A stretch of 64,000 bases of DNA from Taishania sp037189645 (GTDB lineage: Bacteria > Bacteroidota > Bacteroidia > Flavobacteriales_D > Crocinitomicaceae): contig JBBCIY010000002.1 of assembly GCA_037189645.1 (NCBI GenBank), positions 310,001 through 374,000 of the forward strand, in the 5' to 3' direction. Positions 42,611 to 50,736 of the stretch are shown here, in pieces. How positions within the stretch are numbered: position 1 is the stretch's first letter; each line of letters starts with the position of its first letter. A model generated the notes under the pieces. The model was not told the origin of the DNA and searched no databases. It saw only the letters and a program-made list of their open reading frames with translations. A program made the translations under genes and the position numbers.

Positions 42611-42719
42611 CACAGAAGCTAACTTACAAATAAAAAGCTGAATGTGCATTGAAAAATCTCCGGTTCCTTTAAAAAAATAAAATGACAGGGGTAAATACAT
42701 TCGGTGGAAAAAATGCAGA
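42611..42719 (-). repeat. Right long boundary repeat (copy I)
   Basis: On + it begins CACAGAAGCTAACTTACAAA and ends CATTCGGTGGAAAAAATGC, matching the ends of copy A at 33187-33303 in the same orientation; the centre is divergent. It lies upstream of the 41515-42543 gene, as copy A lies upstream of the esterase gene. Confidence 0.65.
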
Positions 42720-42751
42720 CCACGAAGCAGCACCGGAGGTAAATTTTCAAT

Positions 42752-42985
42752 TCAGCTTTTAACCCGCCTTTTGTCAATTACTGCAAGTTGTCCAACTCCA
42801 TACTTTTCGTATTGATCATAGTTCGCCAGGAAGTCTGTTGCGGCCTGTAAATCTGTAAACGGTTTGTATCCTGTGAATTTTAATACTTCTTCGACAAGAT
42901 TTAAACGATGGAAATCGGCTGCGTCTTCTTTTGTAAGTTTACGCATGAAAGTTCTTTCCGTTTCTATATGCTCAATTTCTTTCAT
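42752..42985 (-). pseudogene. GNAT acetyltransferase truncated by the island boundary repeat
   Basis: The 77 residues match the N-terminal half of a RimJ/RimL-type GNAT N-acetyltransferase (IETERTFMRKLTKEDAADFH, VLKFTGYKPFTDLQAATDFL, YEKYGVGQLAVIDK). Family members continue for about 100 residues with the acetyl-CoA-binding core, which is absent. After AVIDK the frame reads RRVKS and stops, and those bases (GACAAAAGGCGGGTTA) match the junction core repeat. The gene therefore seems cut at the point of island insertion. Its composition matches the core genome on the right. It is very unlikely to be active. Confidence 0.8.
42757..42784 (-). repeat. Junction core repeat at the right island border
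   Basis: The + strand reads TTAACCCGCCTTTTGTCAAT then TACTGC, which aligns with the TAACTCCGC..TTTTGCCAA core of copies A and D. It encodes the aberrant last residues of the GNAT fragment. Confidence 0.5.
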
Positions 42986-43073
42986 CTATTCTGATGACGA
43001 TCTGCTAAAATGGATCATCTGGGTCAGTCAGCAATTTATCTTACGGATTGTAGCAGAGGACTTGTTTCCGGGA

Positions 43074-43931
43074 TTATTCATCATCAAAAACAACCCGCAT
43101 CAGGTTGCCGAAATACAGTTCTTTTCCGCTGGTGGTCTTCATCCACAATTCTTTCAATTCAACGGTCTGATCGGCGAAATAAAGTTCGGATAAATTTTTT
43201 AATTCTTCCAGTGTCAGCTGAGGTGAATACGTATTGACGATCAAAAAACCTCCGGGTTCTATCAGCGAAGCTGTGGCAGAGAACAGTTCGTCGATTTTCT
43301 CCTCCAGCTTCCATTTTTCTCCTTTGGCCCCGATTCCCCACGCGGGTGGGTCCATAATGATGCCTTTGTACGTATGTCCTCTTTTTTCCTCTCTTTTTGC
43401 AAATTTCAAGGCATCCTCCGCTACCCATTTGATATTGAGCAGCCGTGACAGGTCCATGTTGTCCTTTGCCCAGGAGATCAGCTGTCTGACAGAGTCAACA
43501 TGAAATGTTTCCGCACCTTTGTTTCTTGCGACAAGCGAAGCTGCCCCGGTGTATGCGAACAGATTCAGGAAACGGTCGTCTTCGGAGATGCGTTCATTGA
43601 TAAAATCCCAGTTGGTGCGTTGTTCAGGGAACAGGCCAAGATGCTTGAATTTTGTCAGCGCCAGTTTGAATTTCAGCCGTTGGTAGCTGATCTCCCAGCT
43701 TTGAGGTGCATTTTGTTGCAGGGCTTTCCATTTTCCGGAATTGCCTTTCTGGATAAATTCCCAATGCGCGCGCTCATACCACTTCTCAAATGGCAGCTCA
43801 CTTTTGAAATACGCCTGTACTTCAGGACGAATGGTAATGATCTTACCCCAGCGTTCCAGCTTTTTTCCGCCTCCCGCATCCATCAGCTCGTAATCTGACC
43901 ACCCTTCCGTGAGCAATTTCTTCTGGCTCAT
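43074..43931 (-). CDS. Class I SAM-dependent methyltransferase (RlmI/RlmK-like, PF10672 type)
   Basis: A 285-residue cytoplasmic methyltransferase. The SAM-binding region shows FLNLFAYTGAASLVARNKGA (motif I, ~120-140), HVDSVRQLISWAKDNM, and the catalytic IIMDPPAWGIGAKGEKWKLE (motif IV). These are hallmarks of the RlmI/RlmK-like family, which methylate 23S rRNA or related RNA. The PUA domain of RlmI is absent, so the exact target is uncertain. The gene starts one base after the TPR gene ends, in an operon with RidA. Confidence 0.9.
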   Translation of the reverse strand: MSQKKLLTEGWSDYELMDAGGGKKLERWGKIITIRPEVQAYFKSELPFEKWYERAHWEFIQKGNSGKWKALQQNAPQSWEISYQRLKFKLALTKFKHLGLFPEQRTNWDFINERISEDDRFLNLFAYTGAASLVARNKGAETFHVDSVRQLISWAKDNMDLSRLLNIKWVAEDALKFAKREEKRGHTYKGIIMDPPAWGIGAKGEKWKLEEKIDELFSATASLIEPGGFLIVNTYSPQLTLEELKNLSELYFADQTVELKELWMKTTSGKELYFGNLMRVVFDDE

Positions 43932-43932
43932 G

Positions 43933-44514
43933 TTATCTGTTGCGAGGCATTTTCTTACGTCCGCCCATCATCTGGGCCATGCGCATCTGGTTGGCAGAAG
44001 GAGCCATTTTCAGCTGGTTCTGGAGCATGTTGATCTGGTCTTTTAACATCCCCGAAGTGTCGATCTTCTTCGCTTCAGCCAACAGCTGAAGTGCTTCCTG
44101 TCTTCTTCCTGTCTGTGCGCAGACTCCAGCAAGGTGCATCCGTGCGATGGCATTGTCATGCTTTGTCCTCAGCCCGATGGATAAGGCTTTGCGCAGGGAT
44201 TGCTCCGTTTTTGAAAACCCGCTTTCCTGCGCGTTCAGCACTGCCTGCATGTACAGCACATAAGCACGCTGTCTTTTCGGCAGGAATTGCGGCGCCGTAA
44301 TTTTGTTAAAATGGTATTTTGCTTTTTCCTGGTTCCCCAGCCGCATCTGGTAGAATGCCAGGATGATCCGTTCATGGCGGAAGAAGAAAATCCCGATGAA
44401 GGCAGTCACAAAAATCATCACAATTCCCCATCCCCAAGACCCGTTTGCGAATAAGCTGATCGTTGCCCAGAGGGAACCTAGTGCCAGCGCACATTTAATA
44501 AAAAATCCAATCAT
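43933..44514 (-). CDS. TPR-repeat membrane protein of unknown function
   Basis: A 193-residue protein with two N-terminal membrane helices (FFIKCALALGSLWATISLFA and WGIVMIFVTAFIGIFFF), then TPR-like helical repeats (RIILAFYQMRLGNQEKAKYHF; SLRKALSIGLRTKHDNAIAR; GRRQEALQLLAEAKKID) and a Met- and basic-rich tail (MRMAQMMGGRKKMPRNR). It is the middle gene of the RidA-TPR-methyltransferase operon, 18 bases after RidA. A scaffolding role is all that can be inferred. Confidence 0.82.
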   Translation of the reverse strand: MIGFFIKCALALGSLWATISLFANGSWGWGIVMIFVTAFIGIFFFRHERIILAFYQMRLGNQEKAKYHFNKITAPQFLPKRQRAYVLYMQAVLNAQESGFSKTEQSLRKALSIGLRTKHDNAIARMHLAGVCAQTGRRQEALQLLAEAKKIDTSGMLKDQINMLQNQLKMAPSANQMRMAQMMGGRKKMPRNR

Positions 44515-44532
44515 AACTTGTTTATAACTTAA

Positions 44533-44961
44533 TCAAATAGTTGCAATACATTTTAATTCAATAGCAATCGGTGTCGGAAGCGAGCTGATCTCCACCGTTG
44601 TCCTGCAAGGCTGGTTATCCTTGAAATATTCGGCATATAACCGGTTGTATGTGTGAAAGTCACGTTTCATGTTCGTCAGGAACACGGTCACATCCACCAG
44701 GTTCTCCCAGGAAGAGCCTGATTCTTCGAGGATAATGCGAACATTGTCAAACACGCTCCGGCATTGTGCTTCGAAGTCAAATTCTGAAAAATTCCCGTTT
44801 TTGTCCAGTGTAAGTCCCGGCACACCGGAATCCGTTGCGTCAGATCCGGCTGTTCTTGGTCCCACACCGGAAAGAAACAATAGGTTCCCGACCTTTCGGG
44901 CGTGAGGGTACAATCCTACCGGTTTCGGAGCTTTGCTTGTTGAAATTTTAGAATGATCCAT
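44533..44961 (-). CDS. RidA-family protein, 2-aminomuconate deaminase-like
   Basis: A 142-residue protein of the RidA/YjgF superfamily. The sequence follows the 2-aminomuconate deaminase subgroup: GLYPHARKVGNLLFLSGVGP near residues 15-35, VRIILEESGSSWENLVDVTV and FLTNMKRDFHTYNRLYAEYF, then CRTTVEISSLPTPIAIELK with the conserved Arg. Such enzymes deaminate 2-aminomuconate in the kynurenine (3-hydroxyanthranilate) pathway. No other pathway genes are in the window, so the reaction is inferred from similarity alone. ATG 44961 is chosen because the GTG at 44976 lies within the promoter element. Confidence 0.85.
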   Translation of the reverse strand: MDHSKISTSKAPKPVGLYPHARKVGNLLFLSGVGPRTAGSDATDSGVPGLTLDKNGNFSEFDFEAQCRSVFDNVRIILEESGSSWENLVDVTVFLTNMKRDFHTYNRLYAEYFKDNQPCRTTVEISSLPTPIAIELKCIATI

Positions 44962-44975
44962 GTCAGAATTTTGCA

Positions 44976-44983
44976 CAAAGATA
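44976..44983 (-). promoter_or_regulatory. -7 promoter element for the RidA operon
   Basis: CAAAGATA on + reads TATCTTTG on minus, a perfect TAnnTTTG, 15 bases before the ATG at 44961. Confidence 0.5.
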
Positions 44984-45111
44984 GCCTTTTTAAGAAAGTA
45001 GGAAGCGACTAAATAGATACAAAAATCAGATTGTTTGTTTTAAAACAGGTAACTTTAGTTCCGGAACGGCTAAAAATTGTATTTTTAACTTTCTGAAATT
45101 GAAAACAAGGA

Positions 45112-47325
45112 ATGATTCGGATACTCTTTTTTCTCTCCTTTATACTGATAGAGGTATCGGTTGTCGGGCAAACTGTTAACAAACGGGAAGCCCAGCTGAA
45201 AGAAGCGTACCTGAAAGAGAAGAATTCCACTCAGAAATTCAATTCCCTGCTGGAGTTAGGTAAATTGTACCAGGCTACAAGCGTACGGAAAGCTGATTCC
45301 CTGGTAGAACCGCTGATCAACGCAAGCATTGTTCTGAATGACTCCATCCGTTTGTCTGCCCTGATCTTTAAAGCAGAAGTAGACTGGATGAAAGGGGACA
45401 GGAATTCTTATTTCACGACAGTGCTGGGATGCCAGCCTTTCCTGAACAGGGTGAGTGGTGAGGCCATACAAATGGAGATCTACAAGCACCTGGGAAATTA
45501 CCACCTGTTGACCAAGGAACCCGAAACAGCGGATTTCTACCTGAGAAGGATGCTGAAAACCGCTAAATCGCTCAACTCAAAGCAGGATGTGACCCGTGCG
45601 CATTTATTGATCAGCCAGAATTTTACCATGAGCAACCTCAAAGATTCTTCTCTGGTGCATGTCGATCTCGCCATTCAAAATGCGAGAAGAACTTCCAACA
45701 AGGCGCTCCTGGCAGAATGTTTTCACCAGCAGGCAACGACTTATAAAACTTTCGGACAGCTGGAACTCGGAGTGGCAAAGGATATCCTGGCATTACAGAT
45801 CGCAACAGAGATACGGAATTACCGGCTCATTTCTATTTTTTCCATAGAGATCGGGAGGGCGCAGTTCTCGATTCACAACCTGCAGGAAGCCGAATATTAT
45901 TTTAAACAGGCACTGGAAAACGCATACAAAGTAGACGATGACAGGTACCGGGGAACGGCATTGGTAGAGCTGTCTACCATCTATTTTTCAAAAAAGAAAT
46001 ACACCGATGCCGTTCAGAACTGCCAGAAAGCGATCGCCATTTTTGAAAATCTGAACAACCAGGAAGGATTGGGCGGAGCGTACAACATCCTGGGGATCAT
46101 TTACCGTGAGCAGAAAGAATTCGTAAAAGCCGGATCCCAGTTCAATAAGGCGCTGATCTACTATGAATCAATTGGCGATATGAAGCAGATCGCGAATGTA
46201 TTTCACAACGTGGGAACGGTTTTCTATGCACAGAAGAAATACGAAAACGCACTGCATTACCTGAACAGGTCCATCGAAATAAGCAAAGTCAACGGGCCCG
46301 TTTCCCAGATGTACAATACCTACCGGGTCATCTCCAATGTATACAAGGACCTCGGGCAATCCCAGAAAGCGCTGGAATACATGAACAGCTATGTCAATTA
46401 CATCGATAGCAGCGCAACGGAGCAGGCGACCGGGAAGATCGCAGAACTGAATGAGCTGTACCGTGCAGAGCAGCGTGACCGGCTTATCCTGTCGCAATCC
46501 GATTCGTTGGAGCGCCAGCGCCAGGAGAAAGAATTGACTTCCGCGCAATTGGAGAACGTCCAGCTGAAAAGTAATTTTCAGATGTACGTCATTCTCGGGT
46601 TCATATTGATCATCATTTTGTCAGGGGTTATCTTTTACAACAGGTGGAACCAGGCGAAGATCAAGCAGCAGCAGCGGGAAGCGGAAATGTCACAGACCCT
46701 TTTGCGGACGCAGATGAATCCCCATTTCGTATTCAATGCCATGTCGGTGATCCAGAGCTATATCTACGAGAACGACACGAAGAATTCATCTAAATTCCTG
46801 GTTAATTTTTCCCGTTTGATGCGTTTGATCCTGGAAAATTCGTCGAAAGAGGAGATCCCGATAGAGCTGGAAGAAGAAATTTTGCAAAAATACCTGGAAA
46901 CACAGAAACTTCGTTTTGAAGATCGGTTTGAATTCCGTATATTTATATCGGACGATTTAAGAGCGGAGAATGCAATGATTCCTCCTATGATTACACAGCC
47001 GTTTATCGAAAATTCGATAGAGCACGGCCAGTTGCATACCATCGGAGAAGGAGGATTCATCCATGTGCATTTCCGTAAAAATAACAACATGCTGGAAGTG
47101 ATCATCGAAGACAACGGGATCGGCCGTAAAGGAGCGGAGAAGAACAAGAAAAGCAGGGACCATAAAAGTATGGCTATGAACATCACGTACGAGCGGATAA
47201 GCAATTTGAATAAAAAATATAAAACCGACGGGTATCTGGCAGTGGAAGATTACGATAAAATCTTGCAAACAGGAACAAAAGTGTTAATTTCGCTGCCGTA
47301 TAGAACAGAAAGTCAATCTCTTTAA
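45112..47325 (+). CDS. TPR-containing LytS-type sensor histidine kinase
   Basis: A 737-residue sensor kinase. A signal peptide (MIRILFFLSFILIEVSVVGQ) leads to a periplasmic region (~25-440) of tandem TPRs, such as GGAYNILGIIYREQKEFVKAG and QKKYENALHYLNRSIEISKV. A coiled linker and one membrane helix (~492-510, FQMYVILGFILIIILSGVIF) follow. The His_kinase domain has RTQMNPHFVFNAMSVIQSYI with the phosphorylated His, and an HATPase domain with FIENSIEHG and EDNGIGRKG. It likely senses an extracytoplasmic state through the TPRs and passes phosphate to the LytTR regulator encoded 12 bases downstream. Confidence 0.94.
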   Translation: MIRILFFLSFILIEVSVVGQTVNKREAQLKEAYLKEKNSTQKFNSLLELGKLYQATSVRKADSLVEPLINASIVLNDSIRLSALIFKAEVDWMKGDRNSYFTTVLGCQPFLNRVSGEAIQMEIYKHLGNYHLLTKEPETADFYLRRMLKTAKSLNSKQDVTRAHLLISQNFTMSNLKDSSLVHVDLAIQNARRTSNKALLAECFHQQATTYKTFGQLELGVAKDILALQIATEIRNYRLISIFSIEIGRAQFSIHNLQEAEYYFKQALENAYKVDDDRYRGTALVELSTIYFSKKKYTDAVQNCQKAIAIFENLNNQEGLGGAYNILGIIYREQKEFVKAGSQFNKALIYYESIGDMKQIANVFHNVGTVFYAQKKYENALHYLNRSIEISKVNGPVSQMYNTYRVISNVYKDLGQSQKALEYMNSYVNYIDSSATEQATGKIAELNELYRAEQRDRLILSQSDSLERQRQEKELTSAQLENVQLKSNFQMYVILGFILIIILSGVIFYNRWNQAKIKQQQREAEMSQTLLRTQMNPHFVFNAMSVIQSYIYENDTKNSSKFLVNFSRLMRLILENSSKEEIPIELEEEILQKYLETQKLRFEDRFEFRIFISDDLRAENAMIPPMITQPFIENSIEHGQLHTIGEGGFIHVHFRKNNNMLEVIIEDNGIGRKGAEKNKKSRDHKSMAMNITYERISNLNKKYKTDGYLAVEDYDKILQTGTKVLISLPYRTESQSL

Positions 47326-47337
47326 TTCAACCAGGAA

Positions 47338-48081
47338 ATGAAAAAAGCGATAATTATTGATGACGAGAACCGGACGAGGGATCTGATTGCGAAGATGATC
47401 AATTCATTCGGACTGGATATCGAAGCGATTCCGGCGGGAGATAATGTGCAGTCTGGAATTAAAGCAATTGAGGAACATCAGCCCGATATTGTTTTTCTGG
47501 ATATACAAATGCCTGACGGAACAGGGTTTGACCTGCTGAAAGCCATACCGCATAAGAACTTTGAGGTGATCTTCATTACCGCCCACGAAGAGTTTGCGAT
47601 CAAAGCGATTAAATTCAGCGCGCTGGACTATATCCTTAAGCCGGTTGACCCGGAAGAATTGAGAGCTGCTGTTGAAAATGCGCTTAATACCATGGGGAAT
47701 AAGCGGGATGAAAGCCAGTTCGAAGCATTGCAGAACAATATCTCTGCCCAGCAGAAACGCCGCCTGGTGCTGAAAACGCAGGAAAGCGTGCATGTTGTGG
47801 ACCTCGACCAGATCATCCGGTGCGAGTCGGACAGGAATTATACATCGTTTTACCTGACTGAAAACCGTAAAATTCTCGTTTCAAAAACATTAAAGGAATT
47901 TGAGACACTGCTGATCGGTTATAACTTTATCCGGGTGCAGCAGTCACACTTGATCAACCTGGACTATGTTGACCGTTACAACAAAGGAAACGGAGGTTCC
48001 GTTGTAATGAGAGACGGCTCGGAAGTTCCGCTTTCTCCGGCAAAACGGGAAATCTTCTTTAAGATACTGGAAAACCTGTAA
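47338..48081 (+). CDS. LytTR-type response regulator
   Basis: A 247-residue response regulator. The receiver domain (~1-120) has the acidic pair in IIIDDENRTRD, the phosphoacceptor Asp in PDIVFLDIQMPDGTGFDLL (~55-60), the Thr/Ser switch in FITAHEEFAIKAI and the Lys in YILKPVD. The LytTR DNA-binding domain (~140-245) has QESVHVVDLDQIIRCESDRN, FIRVQQSHLINLDYVDRY and DGSEVPLSPAKREIF. It is the partner of the TPR histidine kinase directly upstream. Targets are not apparent. Confidence 0.95.
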   Translation: MKKAIIIDDENRTRDLIAKMINSFGLDIEAIPAGDNVQSGIKAIEEHQPDIVFLDIQMPDGTGFDLLKAIPHKNFEVIFITAHEEFAIKAIKFSALDYILKPVDPEELRAAVENALNTMGNKRDESQFEALQNNISAQQKRRLVLKTQESVHVVDLDQIIRCESDRNYTSFYLTENRKILVSKTLKEFETLLIGYNFIRVQQSHLINLDYVDRYNKGNGGSVVMRDGSEVPLSPAKREIFFKILENL

Positions 48082-48140
48082 AGCTTAGAAAGGATGCTGT
48101 GTGAATAACGATTGAAGAGACCTCGTCATTCCTCATTTCC

Positions 48141-49328
48141 TCACTTCGTCAGCTCAATTGCGTTGAGAATCAGTGCTCCCGCTTTCCTGATTTCCTCTTC
48201 CGTAATCGTCAAGGGTGGAGAAAGCCTGAAACTGTATGGGTGTGACAGGAACCAAAAGCTGATCAGGCCATCTTCTAGGCATTTTTTTACGACCTTTTCT
48301 ACCCGTTCAAACGATTCCATGTCGAATGCGAACATCATCCCGATCCGGCGGGATTCCCTTATCTCATCCGATTGGCAAATGATGGATTGAAGCAAATCGC
48401 CCAGCCGTTCCACTTCATTGAAGTTTACAGCCTCTTCCATCACTTCCAGTCCTGCAAGTGCTGCGGCAGCGATGACCGGATTCCCTCCAAAAGTGGTGAT
48501 GTGTCCCAGCATAGGGTTGTAGGTAAACTCCCATAGATTTTCCTGTGAGGAAACAACTGCTCCGATCGGCATTCCCCCACCCAGCGCTTTTCCCAGCGTC
48601 AGGATATCCGGTACGATCCCGAAATGCTCGAATGCGAATAATTTTCCCGTGCGCCCCATCCCGCATTGGATCTCATCGAAGATCAGCATCGCGCCGACCT
48701 CAGAACAACGCTTTCTCAATGCGGTAAGGAATTCTTTTGTCGGGATGCGCACCCCTGCATCGCCCTGAATCGTTTCGATGATCACTCCTGCCGTTTTGGT
48801 AGTGATCTGTTCGAGCATACCAATGTCATTGTGCCGGAGAAACCGGACATCCGGCAATAACGGGCGAAATGCTTCTTTCTTTATTTCATTTCCCGAAACG
48901 CTCATCGATCCGTGGGTGCTTCCATGGTAAGATCCCCTGAATGAAACCAGCTCGGTTCTTCCCGTTACACGTTTTGCAAGCTTTAAGGCTGCTTCGTTTG
49001 CTTCTGTTCCTGAATTGACAGTATAGACGCAGTCCAGCTGTTCCGGAAGGAAAGAAATTAATTTTTTACAGAAATGGAGATGTGCATCCTGGATGTATTC
49101 CCCGTACACCATAACGTGCATATACTTTTCAGCCTGCTCCTGGACCGCTTTCACAATCCGGGGATGGCTGTGGCCGAGGTTATTTACCGATACTCCGGAG
49201 ATCATATCCATGTATTTTTTCCCTTGCTTGTCTGTGATGTAGATTCCGTTTGCCCGTTCTACATCAATTAAATACGGAAACTGGTTTGTCTGCCCGGTGT
49301 GGTGTATAAACTCCTTTATCCTGTTCAT
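48141..49328 (-). CDS. Class III PLP-dependent aminotransferase
   Basis: A 395-residue fold-type I aminotransferase (ArgD/RocD/GabT group). VNSGTEANEAALKLAKRVTG holds the phosphate-binding site, FRGSYHGSTHGS the aromatic cofactor contact, MLIFDEIQCGMGRTG the Asp for the pyridine nitrogen, and DILTLGKALGGGMPIGAVVS the Schiff-base Lys (~240). The usual EPVQGEGG block reads ETIQGDAGV. The donor is an omega-amino or amino-acid amine, but no neighbour indicates which. A divergent promoter pair separates it from the MscS gene. Confidence 0.9.
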   Translation of the reverse strand: MNRIKEFIHHTGQTNQFPYLIDVERANGIYITDKQGKKYMDMISGVSVNNLGHSHPRIVKAVQEQAEKYMHVMVYGEYIQDAHLHFCKKLISFLPEQLDCVYTVNSGTEANEAALKLAKRVTGRTELVSFRGSYHGSTHGSMSVSGNEIKKEAFRPLLPDVRFLRHNDIGMLEQITTKTAGVIIETIQGDAGVRIPTKEFLTALRKRCSEVGAMLIFDEIQCGMGRTGKLFAFEHFGIVPDILTLGKALGGGMPIGAVVSSQENLWEFTYNPMLGHITTFGGNPVIAAAALAGLEVMEEAVNFNEVERLGDLLQSIICQSDEIRESRRIGMMFAFDMESFERVEKVVKKCLEDGLISFWFLSHPYSFRLSPPLTITEEEIRKAGALILNAIELTK

Positions 49329-49369
49329 CCTCCTTTCTTGTTGATTACAAAGTTTTCTTTTGCTATTGT

Positions 49370-49396
49370 CAAAATTAGCTTTTTTAGGTAATTTTG
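49370..49396. promoter_or_regulatory. Divergent promoter pair (aminotransferase / mscS)
   Basis: CAAAATTA at 49370-49377 (TAATTTTG on minus) points to the aminotransferase gene; TAATTTTG at 49389-49396 on plus points to the MscS gene. Two perfect -7 elements back to back, 11 bases apart, imply mutual exclusion or shared control. Confidence 0.55.
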
Positions 49397-49457
49397 CTCG
49401 TCTGAATTTTATCTTTTTAGTTAACGAACAGCATTTACTTTAATATCACAGTTATTT

Positions 49458-50288
49458 ATGTTTGATCAGGAAAAAATATTTGGATATACACTGGATGAAA
49501 TTTTTCAGATAGCCATACAATACGGAACCAGGTTTATTTCTGCCGTTGCCCTTCTGGTGATTGGTTTCTGGTTGTCAAATGTATTATCCCGGACACTCCG
49601 GAAAGTGTTGACAAGACGTGAAGTCGATGCCGGGCTGGTCGGATTCCTGTCGTCACTGGTATCGGCTTTGATCAAAACACTGGTGATCGTCACCTCTATT
49701 ACGCAGTTAGGGGTGGAGATGACCTCGTTTGTGGCGATTTTAGCATCTGCCGGTCTGGCGATCGGGATGGCGTTTTCAGGAACATTGTCCAACTTCGCGG
49801 GAGGTGTGATGATACTGCTCTTCAAACCTTTCCGGGCAGGAGATTATGTGCATGTTCAGAACCAGGAGGGGACAATTCGTGAAGTTACCATTTTCAATAC
49901 CATCCTGACAACCTCCGACAATAAAGTGGTGATCTTACCCAATGGCCCTGTTTCTAACGGAAACATCGTCAATTTTTCAAAAAGCCACAACAGAAGGGTT
50001 GAGTGGAGAATCCCGTTGGCGGATGCAAACGACTTCCCGCAAGTGAAGTCAGTCATTTCAAAGGTGCTGGACAGCAGGGAAGATGTTCTGAAACAGCCGG
50101 CTTATTTCATCGGGTTAGGAGACCTGTCTGCTTCTACACTCCTTGTGGTTGTCCAGGCATGGACAAAAAACGGAAATCATAACAAGCTGTTCTACGAGCT
50201 GAATGAAGCATTCTTCAATGAGATAACGAAAGCAGGAATTGCCTTCCCTTCTCCTTCCATGGAGGTAAAACTGACAAAAAATGATTGA
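49458..50288 (+). CDS. Small-conductance mechanosensitive channel (MscS family)
   Basis: A 276-residue inner-membrane channel that opens under membrane tension to release solutes during osmotic downshock. Three membrane helices are seen (ISAVALLVIGFWLSNVLSRT; GFLSSLVSALIKTLVIVTSI; FVAILASAGLAIGMAFSGTL). The last is the Gly/Ala-rich pore helix TM3 (~98-115). The cytoplasmic beta domain follows (FRAGDYVHVQNQEGTIREV, VILPNGPVSNGNIVNFSKS). The length matches E. coli MscS (286). Its 3' end overlaps the thioesterase gene by 8 bases. Confidence 0.95.
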   Translation: MFDQEKIFGYTLDEIFQIAIQYGTRFISAVALLVIGFWLSNVLSRTLRKVLTRREVDAGLVGFLSSLVSALIKTLVIVTSITQLGVEMTSFVAILASAGLAIGMAFSGTLSNFAGGVMILLFKPFRAGDYVHVQNQEGTIREVTIFNTILTTSDNKVVILPNGPVSNGNIVNFSKSHNRRVEWRIPLADANDFPQVKSVISKVLDSREDVLKQPAYFIGLGDLSASTLLVVVQAWTKNGNHNKLFYELNEAFFNEITKAGIAFPSPSMEVKLTKND

Positions 50289-50703
50289 ACAGAGCATTAT
50301 TGATCTATACAGGCAAAGTAACCAGTTCGGAAAAGAGATTGAACTGGAATATGATTTTTTACCCGATGATACTGTCATCAACCGTATAACGATCGGGAAA
50401 AAACACCTGGCGACACCGATAGCTGCGCATGGAGGAGTAATGGCATCCCTGGCAGATTCCACCCTGGGAGTGGCAGCGCTGGCGGTTTCTCATAAAAACG
50501 GGAACTTAGTGTCAACAGTTGAATTCAAGATCAGTTATCTGAAACCTGCTTTACTGGGAGATACCATTACGGGTGTGCCCCGTATCCGGCAGATCGGGAA
50601 GAAAATTATTTTCGTTGATGCGGATTTTTTCAATCAGAAAGACGAACTGGTAGCAACGGCAAGCGGAACATTCAATCAATACCCGTTTTCGAAGGTTTTT
50701 TAA
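50281..50703 (+). CDS. Hotdog-fold thioesterase (PaaI family)
   Basis: A 140-residue acyl-CoA thioesterase of the PaaI/YbaW-like hotdog family. The signature is ATPIAAHGGVMASLADSTLGVAAL (~44-67), where the HGG and the Asp/Ser helix residues form the active site, followed by VSTVEFKISYLKPALLGDTI and KIIFVDADFFN. The substrate acyl group is unknown. It overlaps the mscS gene by 8 bases, so translation is probably coupled, although no functional tie to the channel is apparent. Confidence 0.9.
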   Translation: MIEQSIIDLYRQSNQFGKEIELEYDFLPDDTVINRITIGKKHLATPIAAHGGVMASLADSTLGVAALAVSHKNGNLVSTVEFKISYLKPALLGDTITGVPRIRQIGKKIIFVDADFFNQKDELVATASGTFNQYPFSKVF

Positions 50704-50736
50704 CAGGGAAATACAAAAAAATCAATTTCCATACAG

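Larger units (their letters stand above)
33187..42784 (-). mobile_element. Cassette-like genomic island with repeat-bounded gene units (no integrase seen)
   Basis: Fourteen genes in this interval lie on the minus strand, are more AT-rich than the flanks and are grouped into one- to four-gene units. Related non-coding repeats sit between units at 33315-33354, 35056-35123, 35583-35634, 36266-36460, 38613-38681, 40921-40950, 41452-41480 and 42757-42784. Two longer similar elements (33187-33303 and 42611-42719) lie near the ends. At the right end the repeat replaces the C-terminal half of a GNAT gene. Direct sequence facts are the repeats, the strand bias and the truncation; the interpretation as an integron-like or other site-specific cassette array is inference. 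No recombinase or transposase gene is in the window. Confidence 0.55.

Noticed and set aside
33187..42784. A classical integron with a standard attI/attC array
   Set aside because: The repeats do not match the strict RYYYAAC/GTTRRRY core, no intI is in the window and no attI could be recognised; only a cassette-like organisation is claimed.
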